Notes under the pieces: generated by a model
What the model was told of the DNA's origin: nothing
What the model saw: only the letters and a program-made list of their open reading frames with translations
Database searches by the model: none
Assembly (NCBI GenBank): GCA_016208805.1
Contig: JACQXL010000048.1
Coordinates: forward strand, 1 to 8,476
DNA from: Planctomycetota bacterium
GTDB taxonomy: Bacteria > Planctomycetota > MHYJ01 > JACQXL01
Direction: 5' to 3'
DNA length: 8,476 bases
In this document: one piece after another, positions 1 through 5,580 of the stretch
Position numbering within the stretch: position 1 is the stretch's first letter
Layout of the letters: each line of letters starts with the position of its first letter
Translations under genes and position numbers: made by a program

Positions 1-132
1 AAAACCTTTTGGCGTCGTTTATCCATGCAGCTAAGTTACCTTTACAATTAGGACATTAAAAATGTGAGTATCAATAATTGGACTTTGTCCATAAGTGTAA
101 TGTACAAAATAATAATATTCTGTCAATGATTT
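1..132. other. AT-rich non-coding region downstream of lysS
   Basis: No reading frame of note. Two very small hairpins (acatt/aatgt at 53-65, ggac/gtcc at 80-90) and the candidate promoter are all that is visible. No convincing lysS terminator is seen. Confidence 0.6.
99..126 (-). promoter_or_regulatory. Candidate promoter pointing out of the window
   Basis: On the minus strand a perfect TTGACA (121-126) is followed after 16 nt by TACATT (99-104, 4/6 match to TATAAT). It sits just past the lysS stop in AT-rich DNA and would drive a gene beyond the left edge. The -10 is weak. Confidence 0.35.
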
Positions 133-852
133 TTATTCCTGTCTCAGTGTCGGGAATAGAATTACGTCCCTGATGGATTTGCTGTCGGTTAGAATCATCA
201 CCAGCCGGTCAATGCCGATGCCCAGCCCGCCGGCCGGCGGCATTCCATACGCCAGCGCATTGATAAAGTCCTCGTCAATCCGGACCATCTCCTCCGATTT
301 GTCTTTGAGTTGCTTTTCAAACCTGGCCCGCTGGTCCACCGGGTCGTTTAACTCCGTAAAGGCGTTAGCCACTTCCATCCCGTTGATAAACAGTTCAAAC
401 CGCTCGGCCAACTGAAGATTATCACGTTTGGTCTTGGTCAGCGGGCAGATGACCTTCGGGTAATCGGTGACAAATACCGGGCCGAGCAGGTTCGGCTCAA
501 CCAACTTCTCAAACAGGTCGTTGGCAACATTGTGGAATGAGATTCCCGCTTGCGCGGGAATGACAGAGTGGGGGCGGTCGTTGGCCGCGGTTTCCAGCGG
601 CTTATTTTTATCAACTGGCACATTCTCCTGTTTGGCTCGCTTAAGGACGCCGTCCGTATCAGACCATTCTACGCCGCAGTATTTCTTGAATAGTTCCATA
701 TACGGCGCTCTCTGCCAGGGCGGCGTCAGGTCAATGTCTTTCCCGTCGTATTGTATCTTCAAGGTAGCGGACTCGTCCTGACCCCGCCCGGGCGGGGGAA
801 CGGATACGTTCTTGCAGGCCTCTGTGATGATGCCCTCGGTCAATGCCATCAT
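133..852 (-). CDS. lysS: Lysyl-tRNA synthetase, C-terminal part, downstream of the in-frame TAG
   Basis: This is the remainder of lysS, in frame with the upstream part; codons 853-867 also belong to it. It carries the active-site half of the class II catalytic domain: VFVTDYP, the segment ERFELFINGMEVANAFTELND (about fragment residues 150-170) and motif 3 GGLGIGIDRLVMI (208-220), ending RDVILFPTLRQE, the usual LysRS C-terminus. The ATG at 850-852 is probably an internal Met: no ribosome site precedes it and a fragment lacking motifs 1 and 2 would not work alone. Two stretches look foreign to the family: about 10 residues containing VPPPGRGQDE, made by a GC palindrome, and about 20 residues containing SVIPAQAGIS, made by a dispersed repeat. 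With the TAG position counted, the gene spans 514 codons, slightly over the usual size of about 490-505. It ends in TAA. Confidence 0.9.
   Translation of the reverse strand: MMALTEGIITEACKNVSVPPPGRGQDESATLKIQYDGKDIDLTPPWQRAPYMELFKKYCGVEWSDTDGVLKRAKQENVPVDKNKPLETAANDRPHSVIPAQAGISFHNVANDLFEKLVEPNLLGPVFVTDYPKVICPLTKTKRDNLQLAERFELFINGMEVANAFTELNDPVDQRARFEKQLKDKSEEMVRIDEDFINALAYGMPPAGGLGIGIDRLVMILTDSKSIRDVILFPTLRQE
542..561. repeat. Palindromic repeat inside lysS (ATTCCCGC/GCGGGAAT)
   Basis: A perfect palindrome with 8-bp arms attcccgc and gcgggaat around a 4-nt loop. It is the core of a dispersed repeat familiar from many genomes, typically read as VIPAQAGI. On the coding strand it gives SVIPAQAGIS inside lysS, in a segment where other LysRS proteins are shorter. 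A second short pairing (ggaat/attcc) lies just left, at 534-546. The inserted block probably extends to about 600. Confidence 0.85.
782..797. repeat. 16-bp GC palindrome inside lysS
   Basis: ccccgcccgggcgggg is a perfect 16-bp palindrome. On the coding strand it encodes PPPGR within VSVPPPGRGQDES, about ten residues that are unusual for this loop between two beta strands of LysRS. It probably arose as a small in-frame insertion, but without an alignment it could be chance in a GC-rich stretch. Confidence 0.6.
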
Positions 853-867
853 ATCGGTGTAATCCGC

Positions 868-870
868 CTA
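868..870 (-). other. In-frame amber codon at the conserved Tyr of lysS
   Basis: The minus strand reads ATC TAC CAG GCC TAG GCG GAT TAC ACC GAT ATG ATG (I-Y-Q-A-stop-A-D-Y-T-D-M-M). Class II LysRS proteins have Y-x-A-Y-A-D-Y here, so TAG replaces a strictly conserved Tyr codon (TAT or TAC) by one base change. No frameshift or other lesion is visible on either side. Options are a real nonsense mutation, a sequencing or assembly error, or suppression or recoding of UAG. The sequence alone cannot decide. Confidence 0.95.
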
Positions 871-1677
871 GGCCTGGTAGATTTCAATCATCGTGAACTC
901 CGGGTTATGATAGGTGGAGATGCCTTCATTGCGGAAGTTGCGGTTAATCTCGTAGACCCGCTCCATCCCGCCGACCAGCAGTCGTTTGAGGTATAATTCC
1001 GGCGCAATACGGAGATACAAATCCATATCCAGCGCATTGTGATGGGTGATGAACGGTCTGGCCGTGGCCCCGCCCGGGATGGGTTGCATCATCGGCGTTT
1101 CCACCTCTACAAAGTTACGGCTGTCCAGATAGCGCCTGACCGCGGCGATTATCCGGGTGCGCTTGAGGAATGTGGCCATTACTTCCGGGTTGCTGATTAG
1201 GTCCACATAGCGCTGGCGGTAGCGCAGTTCCACATCCTTCAACCCGTGCCATTTCTCGGGCAACGGCAGGAGCGATTTGGTTAGCAGAATGAGTGAGTCC
1301 ACCAGCACGGTGATTTCGCCGGTCTTGGTCTTGAACACGCCGCCTTTGACGCCGATAATATCGCCGATGTCAAGGAGCTCAAAGACGGAGTAATCCTTCT
1401 CGCTGATTTTATCCTTTTTGATATACATCTGAATCTTGCCGGTCCAGTCGCGGATATCCGCAAAGGCGGCCTTACCGTGTCCGCGGATAGCAATGATGCG
1501 GCCGGCTACCGTAACTATTTTACCCTCTACGTATTCAGCCACCACATCTTTAATTGGGCTGGCCTGCTGGCCCGCCCGGCCGAGCCATTCGGACGGGAAC
1601 CCGTAGGCAAACGGCTCAACGCCTAATTTCTTTAGCGATTCAAGTTTATTTAACCGTTCGTCGTAGTATTTATTCAT
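868..1677 (-). CDS. lysS: Lysyl-tRNA synthetase (class II), N-terminal part, ended by in-frame TAG
   Basis: LysRS charges tRNA-Lys with lysine in the cytoplasm. This 269-residue part holds the OB-fold anticodon-binding domain (about residues 54-135, with VAGRIIAIRGHGKAAFADI), the linker signature LRYRQRYVDLI (151-161), class II motif 1 (about 170-195, ending FVEVETP), the substrate-pocket stretch PIPGGATARPF and motif 2 (about 239-268, VYEINRNFRNEG and HNPEFTMIEIYQA). It stops at TAG right after motif 2, where the family continues AYADY. Translation of the following codons resumes the family sequence in the same frame (ADYTDMMALTE), so this is one gene with a single nonsense codon. The ATG overlaps the stop of the TPR lipoprotein gene (ATGA), implying translational coupling; no Shine-Dalgarno is visible. 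A product ending here would lack motif 3 and much of the active site, and should be inactive. Confidence 0.93.
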   Translation of the reverse strand: MNKYYDERLNKLESLKKLGVEPFAYGFPSEWLGRAGQQASPIKDVVAEYVEGKIVTVAGRIIAIRGHGKAAFADIRDWTGKIQMYIKKDKISEKDYSVFELLDIGDIIGVKGGVFKTKTGEITVLVDSLILLTKSLLPLPEKWHGLKDVELRYRQRYVDLISNPEVMATFLKRTRIIAAVRRYLDSRNFVEVETPMMQPIPGGATARPFITHHNALDMDLYLRIAPELYLKRLLVGGMERVYEINRNFRNEGISTYHNPEFTMIEIYQA

Positions 1678-2324
1678 TGCATCAACGAGAGCAACAATTT
1701 CGCATCCTGGCCCGTGCCCGACTCCGGCGCCAGTTCAACCACCTTCTCAAATAACGGCTTGGCCCGATTGTATTCCCCGGCCTGGAAATACAGGATTCCC
1801 AGAGCATAATATAGTTGGGGTTGGTTAGGCGCTTGCTCTATAGTAGATTCCAGATGGGCCACCAGTTCTTTGTCTACCGCATTCTCTTCGGTATTTTTCC
1901 TGAGCCAGTCGTAGAAATTCTTCTGCAGTGCAATCTTGCGTTCATCCTTATCGTCCGGGCTGGCTTCAGGAGCGGTCGCATTCCCCGAGGGAGTAATTTT
2001 GAGCGTCGTCCCGACCAGTCGGGACTCGGCCAGTTTGAGGTGTTTGAGTCCTTCCTCGGCTTGCCCGGCCTGGAAATAGGCCTGGGCCAGTCCGTATTCG
2101 GCATCCATATATTCCGGCTGGAGTTTCAGGGCATCCTGGAATGAGTTGATGGCCAGTTGGTTTTCCCTCTTGTCAAGATAGGACTTGCCCATCTGATAGA
2201 AACCGAGGGCATTTATCAGGGTCTGCTCAATCCCGACACTAGGTGTCGGGACTGGAGTCATCAGGCAACCAATGGCAGATGACAGCGTAAACAAACCCAG
2301 TATAATAAGCGCTCTTAACTTCAT
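1674..2324 (-). CDS. TPR-repeat lipoprotein
   Basis: 216 residues. A basic N-terminus and hydrophobic stretch (MKLRALIILGLFTLSSAIGC) end in a lipobox-like AIGC, giving lipidation at Cys20 and anchoring in the envelope facing the periplasm. The -3 residue is Ala rather than the usual Leu, so this is probable rather than certain. Tetratricopeptide repeats follow at about 39-72 and 73-106, then a low-complexity charged linker (107-130), then a further TPR at about 170-203. TPR proteins act as protein-interaction scaffolds and the partner is unknown. Two palindromic repeats lie in the coding sequence: one gives TPVPTPSVGIE just after the lipid-attachment Cys, the other gives SRLVGT at the end of the second TPR. 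The stop TGA overlaps the lysS ATG, so the two genes are very likely cotranscribed. No strong Shine-Dalgarno is seen. It could be an outer-membrane assembly or pilus-type lipoprotein; no specific family is recognised. Confidence 0.85.
   Translation of the reverse strand: MKLRALIILGLFTLSSAIGCLMTPVPTPSVGIEQTLINALGFYQMGKSYLDKRENQLAINSFQDALKLQPEYMDAEYGLAQAYFQAGQAEEGLKHLKLAESRLVGTTLKITPSGNATAPEASPDDKDERKIALQKNFYDWLRKNTEENAVDKELVAHLESTIEQAPNQPQLYYALGILYFQAGEYNRAKPLFEKVVELAPESGTGQDAKLLLSLMQ
2008..2025. repeat. Palindromic repeat inside the TPR lipoprotein gene (GTCCCGA/TCGGGAC)
   Basis: Perfect 7-bp arms gtcccga and tcgggac around ccag. On the coding strand it contributes SRLVGT at the junction between a TPR helix and the linker. 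The CCCGA/TCGGG core resembles the palindromes at 2231-2251 and 2818-2840, but it is read in a different frame. Confidence 0.65.
2231..2251. repeat. Palindromic repeat inside the TPR lipoprotein gene (TCCCGACAC/GTGTCGGGA)
   Basis: Perfect 9-bp arms tcccgacac and gtgtcggga with a 3-nt loop (tag). On the coding strand it gives VPTPSVG directly after the lipid-attachment Cys. The arms are identical to those at 2818-2840 in the histidine kinase gene, with a different loop. Confidence 0.85.
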
Positions 2325-2336
2325 ATTTGTTTATCG

Positions 2337-2521
2337 GGGTGTCCAAAAAGTGTCATTCTGAGGCATTAGCCGAAGAATCTCTGGTCTCAAACCCGCATAA
2401 AACCGAGATTCTTCACGGAGTTTACCCTGAGCCTTCGCCGAGATTCTTCGCTTCGCTCAGAATGACAACGGCGAAGGGCTTCGCTCCGTTCAGAATGACA
2501 AAAGGGGCTTTTTGGACACCC
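2337..2521. repeat. MITE-like composite inverted-repeat element
   Basis: A 185-bp block bounded by perfect 14-bp inverted repeats, gggtgtccaaaaag (2337-2350) and ctttttggacaccc (2508-2521). Inside these, tgtcattctga (2351-2361) pairs with tcagaatgaca (2490-2500), and that motif recurs just upstream (about 2458-2468) as a direct repeat. gaagaatctc and gagattcttc occur as further internal inverted copies. The TGTCATTCTGA...GAAGAATCT words belong to a widespread dispersed repeat, often read as CHSEALAEES. No transposase is encoded. The element starts 2 nt after the histidine kinase stop and ends 12 nt before the lipoprotein ATG, so it fills the intergenic gap. As RNA it could fold into a long hairpin and affect readthrough or mRNA stability. 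Confidence 0.8.
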
Positions 2522-2523
2522 TG

Positions 2524-4023
2524 TTATCTGGACATCCGTTTCTCCATCACGGCCTTGAGAACCGGCAAGGTCACCCGGACGACCGTGCCTTTGCCTTTAG
2601 CGCTTTCCATAACGAGTTTACCGTGGTGGTTCTGGATGATATTATGTGCGACCGAAAGGCCCAGACCGGTGCCTTTGCCCGGTTCCTTGGTCGTATAAAA
2701 CAGGTCAAACGCCCGCTCTATCTCATCCGGCGACATTCCGATGCCGGTGTCTTTAACGCAGACCGTAATTGTATCCTTGTCGTTGACCTCGTGATAGATT
2801 TCTATCTGTTTGTCCTGTCCCGACACGAACGGTGTCGGGATGGTTCTGGCCGCCACCGCATCCACGGCATTCATCAAGAGGTTAAGGAATACCTGCTGTA
2901 GTTCGGTGGAGTCGCCGAATACCTGCGGAATCGTCAACGGCAGGTGATTAACAAAGGCAATATTTTGTTGGAGGAACCGGTGCTGAACCAACTGGACCGC
3001 GCGCTCCATAACTAGTTTTATATCCAGCGGTTGAGGGGTCAACCGCCGCGGGAAGAACTGGAGTATCTTTTTAAGAGTGTCCTGCATCCGGGTCAGCCCG
3101 TCAATGATGAGGTCAATGTATTCCTTTGACTTTCTGGAGTCAAGATTGCCTTGTTTGAGGGCGAGGGTGGCGTTAAGGATGCCGCCCAGCGGGTTGTTGA
3201 TTTCGTGGGCGATGCCGGCCGCCAGCGTGCCGGTCGCGGATAACCGCTGGGCAATCACCAGTTGTTCCTCAGTAGTTTTTATCTTCTCGGTGGCGTCTTC
3301 TATCTTGGCCTCCAGATTGCTATGGTATTCGTTTATTTCGGCTATCATTATCCTGAAGGTATCGTCGTTGCTTTTGACGGTCGGGAGCGTCACCGCATAA
3401 TTGCCCTGCGAAACCTGACGGCTCACTTCCACCAGCGACTCCAGCGGCCTTAAGACCAGTTTGGTCAACAGCACATACATGCTTAAAATAAGGATTAAAG
3501 TTCCCAATGACATTACCAGAAGGATGGTTTTGACCGATTCCAACGGGTTAAACTCCATTCCCTCCGGCCGTTGAATATCCATCTTGATGGCAATGGGTTT
3601 GTTGTCCATCATCATCAGGGGCGCATAAACTATCGTGCCGCCGCTGGACGAGAAGACCGGCTGTTTGGTGGCAAATACCTTCTTGAGGTCGGCGTCCTGT
3701 TTGAATATTTCCGGATTGGGTATTGCTTTATACGAAAGCGTTTCTCCGCTCGGTAAACGTATCGGTTCTAAGCCGGAATTGACAATTGCCCAGTTTGTAA
3801 AAAGGGCCGAGGTGCTTAACCTTGATTTCAGTAACGGCAAATCCTGCTCGCTTTTGACATCCTTGAGCCAGTCCTGGACGATGCTGGTCAAGACATCGGC
3901 CATCTTCTGCTGGTTGGATTGGACCCGGCCCAGGGCGTTTATCCAGAGGTTGAGCGTCAGGATTCCCAGAATCAGAATCATCACGCTCGCCAGGGCGAGT
4001 AAGATTTTGTAACGCAGTGACAT
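2524..4023 (-). CDS. Membrane-bound sensor histidine kinase
   Basis: 499 residues. An N-terminal membrane helix (about 7-28), an extracytoplasmic sensor region (about 29-163) and a second helix (about 164-188) lead to a HAMP-like linker (about 189-240, with LRPLESLVEVSRQVSQGNY) and a short coiled coil. The dimerisation/phosphoacceptor box is GIAHEINNPLGG, with His273 the expected phosphorylation site. The ATP-binding domain has an N box (LQQVFLNLLMNAVDA, 375-389), G1 (VKDTGIGM, 423-430), F (FDLFYTTKE) and G2 (GKGTGLGLSV, 449-458). All catalytic motifs are present, so it should autophosphorylate and pass phosphate to a response regulator. The HEINNPL box and domain order resemble NtrB/PilS/ZraS-type kinases; the signal is unknown. 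No response regulator is adjacent. A palindromic repeat inserts PTPFVSGQD (about 394-404) in the loop after the N box, away from catalytic residues. It starts at ATG (MSLRYKIL) with a weak ribosome site and ends in TAA. Confidence 0.93.
   Translation of the reverse strand: MSLRYKILLALASVMILILGILTLNLWINALGRVQSNQQKMADVLTSIVQDWLKDVKSEQDLPLLKSRLSTSALFTNWAIVNSGLEPIRLPSGETLSYKAIPNPEIFKQDADLKKVFATKQPVFSSSGGTIVYAPLMMMDNKPIAIKMDIQRPEGMEFNPLESVKTILLVMSLGTLILILSMYVLLTKLVLRPLESLVEVSRQVSQGNYAVTLPTVKSNDDTFRIMIAEINEYHSNLEAKIEDATEKIKTTEEQLVIAQRLSATGTLAAGIAHEINNPLGGILNATLALKQGNLDSRKSKEYIDLIIDGLTRMQDTLKKILQFFPRRLTPQPLDIKLVMERAVQLVQHRFLQQNIAFVNHLPLTIPQVFGDSTELQQVFLNLLMNAVDAVAARTIPTPFVSGQDKQIEIYHEVNDKDTITVCVKDTGIGMSPDEIERAFDLFYTTKEPGKGTGLGLSVAHNIIQNHHGKLVMESAKGKGTVVRVTLPVLKAVMEKRMSR
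2818..2840. repeat. Palindromic repeat inside the histidine kinase gene (TCCCGACAC/GTGTCGGGA)
   Basis: Perfect 9-bp arms tcccgacac and gtgtcggga around gaacg. The coding strand gives IPTPFVSG in the kinase ATP-binding domain, between the N box and the next beta strand. The arms match those at 2231-2251 exactly and are read in the same frame (PTP). Confidence 0.87.
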
Positions 4024-4055
4024 CAGAGTGAAACCACGGATACCCAGCCTACTCC

Positions 4056-4073
4056 GCCGTAGTAACCTACGGC
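4056..4073. repeat. Palindromic repeat GCCGTAG/CTACGGC
   Basis: Perfect 7-bp arms around taac, 33 nt upstream of the histidine kinase start. The flanks (cctactcc ... tacgaaggc) resemble a dispersed repeat known from metagenome-derived genomes. Confidence 0.75.
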
Positions 4074-4088
4074 TACGAAGGCCGGGCA

Positions 4089-4128
4089 GATAAACACCGG
4101 TTTTTATATGTGTCTATCCGTGTTTATC
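4089..4128. repeat. Inverted repeat GATAAACAC/GTGTTTATC
   Basis: Perfect 9-bp arms bound a 40-bp AT-rich unit; the arms continue imperfectly inward (cgg against ccg). It resembles the dispersed ACACGGAT-type repeats seen in many metagenome bins. A related word, gattacacggatt, lies upstream of recJ near 7480-7492. Confidence 0.7.
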
Positions 4129-4150
4129 CCGCAATAAGTAGCGGGACTCC
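4127..4150. repeat. TCCCGC/GCGGGA repeat, copy A (related copy at recJ start)
   Basis: Arms tcccgc (4127-4132) and gcggga (4141-4146) around aataagta, followed by ctcc. The unit at 7443-7465 shares arms, the ataag loop and the ctcc flank with only small differences, so these are two copies of one repeat family. Confidence 0.7.
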
Positions 4151-4176
4151 GCTGCGGCTTTGTCAGTGTTCACCTG

Positions 4177-4202
4177 CCCGCCGAAGCCTCGGCGTAGGCG
4201 GG
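4177..4202. repeat. Nested palindromic repeat CCCGCC..GGCGGG
   Basis: Outer arms cccgcc (4177-4182) and ggcggg (4197-4202); inner arms cgccga (4179-4184) and tcggcg (4189-4194) around agcc. The two pairings overlap, so alternative hairpins are possible. It lies about 20 nt downstream of the gspF stop; no T-run follows on the minus strand, so it is more likely a repeat than a terminator. Confidence 0.7.
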
Positions 4203-4223
4203 TCTGTGGTTGCGGTTTTTGTA

Positions 4224-5477
4224 TTATTTTCCTTGCCCAAGTTCTTTCATCAGGTCAATCAGCGGATAGAACAGGGCGATTACGATAAAGCCGACGCCGA
4301 TACCGAGAATCACGATAATCAGCGGTTCCAGGATACTGCTTAGCGAGGAGACCAGCACATCCACGTCGGCCTCGTAATTATCGGCAATCTTGGCCAGCAT
4401 CTTATCCACTTCGCCGCTTTCCTCGCCGACTTCAATCATATTGATAACCATCTGGTCAAACACGCCGCTCTGGGCCAGCGGGCCGACGATGCTTTCGCCC
4501 TCGCGGATGCTGTCGTGGACTTTCTGGACGGCGTTGGCGATGACCTCATTGCCGATGGCGTTGCGGACAATAGTCAGCGCCTCCAGAATCGGCACGCCGC
4601 TGGCCAGCAACGTCCCCAGTGTCCGGCAGAACCTGGCAATCGCCGCTTTGCGGATAATGATACCGACCAGCGGCAGATGGAGTTTGATGCGGTCAATGAA
4701 CATACGCCCTTGCGGGTTCTTGCCGACCGCCACAATAATAAAATATATCGCTAATGGAATGCCGGGAATCAGATACCACCAGGTTGCAATGGCCGTGCTG
4801 ATATCAATCAGGACTTGGGTGAGATAGGGCAGACCTTTGCCGGTCTGCATTTCCTCAAATATCTTGGCAAACTGCGGCACGACCTTGGTCATAATCACGG
4901 TCAGAATCAGCACCGCGACCGTGATGACCACGGCCGGATAAGTCATTGCGCCTATAATCTTGCGCTTGAGCGCCTGGGCCTTGGCCATAAAGGTGGCTAA
5001 CCGCTGGAGGACGGTATCCAGCACGCCGCCCGCCTCGCCGGCCTTGACCATATTGACATAAAGCCGGTCAAAAGCGCTCGGGTGTTTGGCCAGCGCCTCG
5101 GAAAAGGGGCTGCCGCCTTCCACATCGCCCGCCACATCCTCAACGATATTCTTCAGGCGGGACGGTTTTAACTGGTTGGCCAGAATTTTGAGACTTCTCA
5201 GAAGCGGCAGTCCGGCGTCCTGCAGGACGGATAACTGGATGGTGAATTGGGCGAGCATCTTGCCGCTGACGCCGCCGATATAGAAACCGCCTCTCTTTTT
5301 AGGGGCGATGTGAGCAAGCCCTTCAGCCGGCTGGGCCGTGCCCTTGTCGCGGACATTGGTCGGAAAATAGCCGAGTTTGCGCACCTTGGCGGTTGCTTCC
5401 TGGACCGATTGGGCATCCACTTCGCCGGCCACCTTCTTGCCAGAACGGTCTACACCTTCATATACAAATAACGGCAT
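4224..5477 (-). CDS. gspF: Type II secretion / type IV pilus inner-membrane platform protein (GspF/PilC family)
   Basis: 417 residues, close to the family norm of about 400. GspF/PilC proteins form the inner-membrane platform that contacts the assembly ATPase and drives pseudopilus or pilus growth. The N-terminal segment MPLFVYEGVDRSGKKVAGEVDA with LRKLGYFPT-like KVRKLGYFPTNV is typical. Two T2SSF domains follow at about 75-198 and 278-400, each with the paired signature MVKAGEAGGVLDTVLQRLA (143-161) and MIEVGEESGEVDKMLAKIA (347-365). Membrane helices lie at about 180-199, 232-252 and 383-406. The start is set by a strong Shine-Dalgarno (AGGAGG) 5 nt before ATG. No ATPase, pilin or other secretion gene is in the window, so whether it serves secretion or pili cannot be decided; pilC is an equally fair name. 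A histidine kinase follows across a repeat-filled gap. Confidence 0.93.
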   Translation of the reverse strand: MPLFVYEGVDRSGKKVAGEVDAQSVQEATAKVRKLGYFPTNVRDKGTAQPAEGLAHIAPKKRGGFYIGGVSGKMLAQFTIQLSVLQDAGLPLLRSLKILANQLKPSRLKNIVEDVAGDVEGGSPFSEALAKHPSAFDRLYVNMVKAGEAGGVLDTVLQRLATFMAKAQALKRKIIGAMTYPAVVITVAVLILTVIMTKVVPQFAKIFEEMQTGKGLPYLTQVLIDISTAIATWWYLIPGIPLAIYFIIVAVGKNPQGRMFIDRIKLHLPLVGIIIRKAAIARFCRTLGTLLASGVPILEALTIVRNAIGNEVIANAVQKVHDSIREGESIVGPLAQSGVFDQMVINMIEVGEESGEVDKMLAKIADNYEADVDVLVSSLSSILEPLIIVILGIGVGFIVIALFYPLIDLMKELGQGK

Positions 5478-5482
5478 ATGAA

Positions 5483-5488
5483 CCTCCT
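5483..5488 (-). promoter_or_regulatory. Strong ribosome binding site of gspF
   Basis: AGGAGG on the minus strand, 5 nt before the ATG at 5475-5477. It is the clearest Shine-Dalgarno in the window and fixes the gspF start. It lies 3 nt after the end of the leader hairpin, so folding of the leader could influence ribosome access. Confidence 0.85.
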
Positions 5489-5491
5489 CTT

Positions 5492-5561
5492 ACCCAGCAC
5501 CTACTTTGGCGGGAAGACTCTCCCAACGCAAAGTGTCAGGATGCCAAAGTGGGTGCTGGGT
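5492..5561 (-). repeat. 70-nt long-stem inverted repeat in the gspF leader
   Basis: Arms acccagcacctactttggc (5492-5510) and gccaaagtgggtgctgggt (5543-5561) pair over 19 positions with one G-T-type mismatch; the 32-nt centre holds a small inner pairing (ggga/tccc). On the minus strand it ends just before the gspF ribosome site and starts just after the candidate promoter, so it would make up most of the 5' leader. It may be a MITE-like repeat or a structured regulatory leader; no known riboswitch class is recognised. Confidence 0.8.
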
Positions 5562-5580
5562 TCCTTAATCCCCATTCTCC

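Larger units (their letters stand above)
4024..4223. other. Intergenic repeat cluster between gspF and the histidine kinase
   Basis: This 200-nt gap has no plausible gene. It is almost filled by four palindromic units, listed separately, which also recall dispersed repeats of other genomes. No clear promoter for the kinase gene is visible; the kinase may depend on readthrough from gspF or on a promoter hidden among the repeats. Confidence 0.7.

Noticed and set aside
53..90. Terminator or regulatory hairpins downstream of lysS
   Set aside because: Stems are only 4-5 bp and AT-rich, which is expected by chance.
467..996. Plus-strand open frames opposite lysS (467-781 and 751-996)
   Set aside because: They lie antisense to clearly conserved LysRS sequence, show no domain or signal, and have no ribosome site; they are by-products of codon use on the other strand.
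1554..1590. Another repeat insertion in the lysS N-terminus (EWLGRAGQQAS)
   Set aside because: The segment is GC-rich and somewhat long for the family, but no clean palindrome or second copy was found.
2327..2901. Plus-strand open frames over the 185-bp repeat and the kinase 3' end
   Set aside because: The apparent protein words (such as CHSEALAEES and SLRMT) are translations of dispersed repeats; no independent gene evidence.
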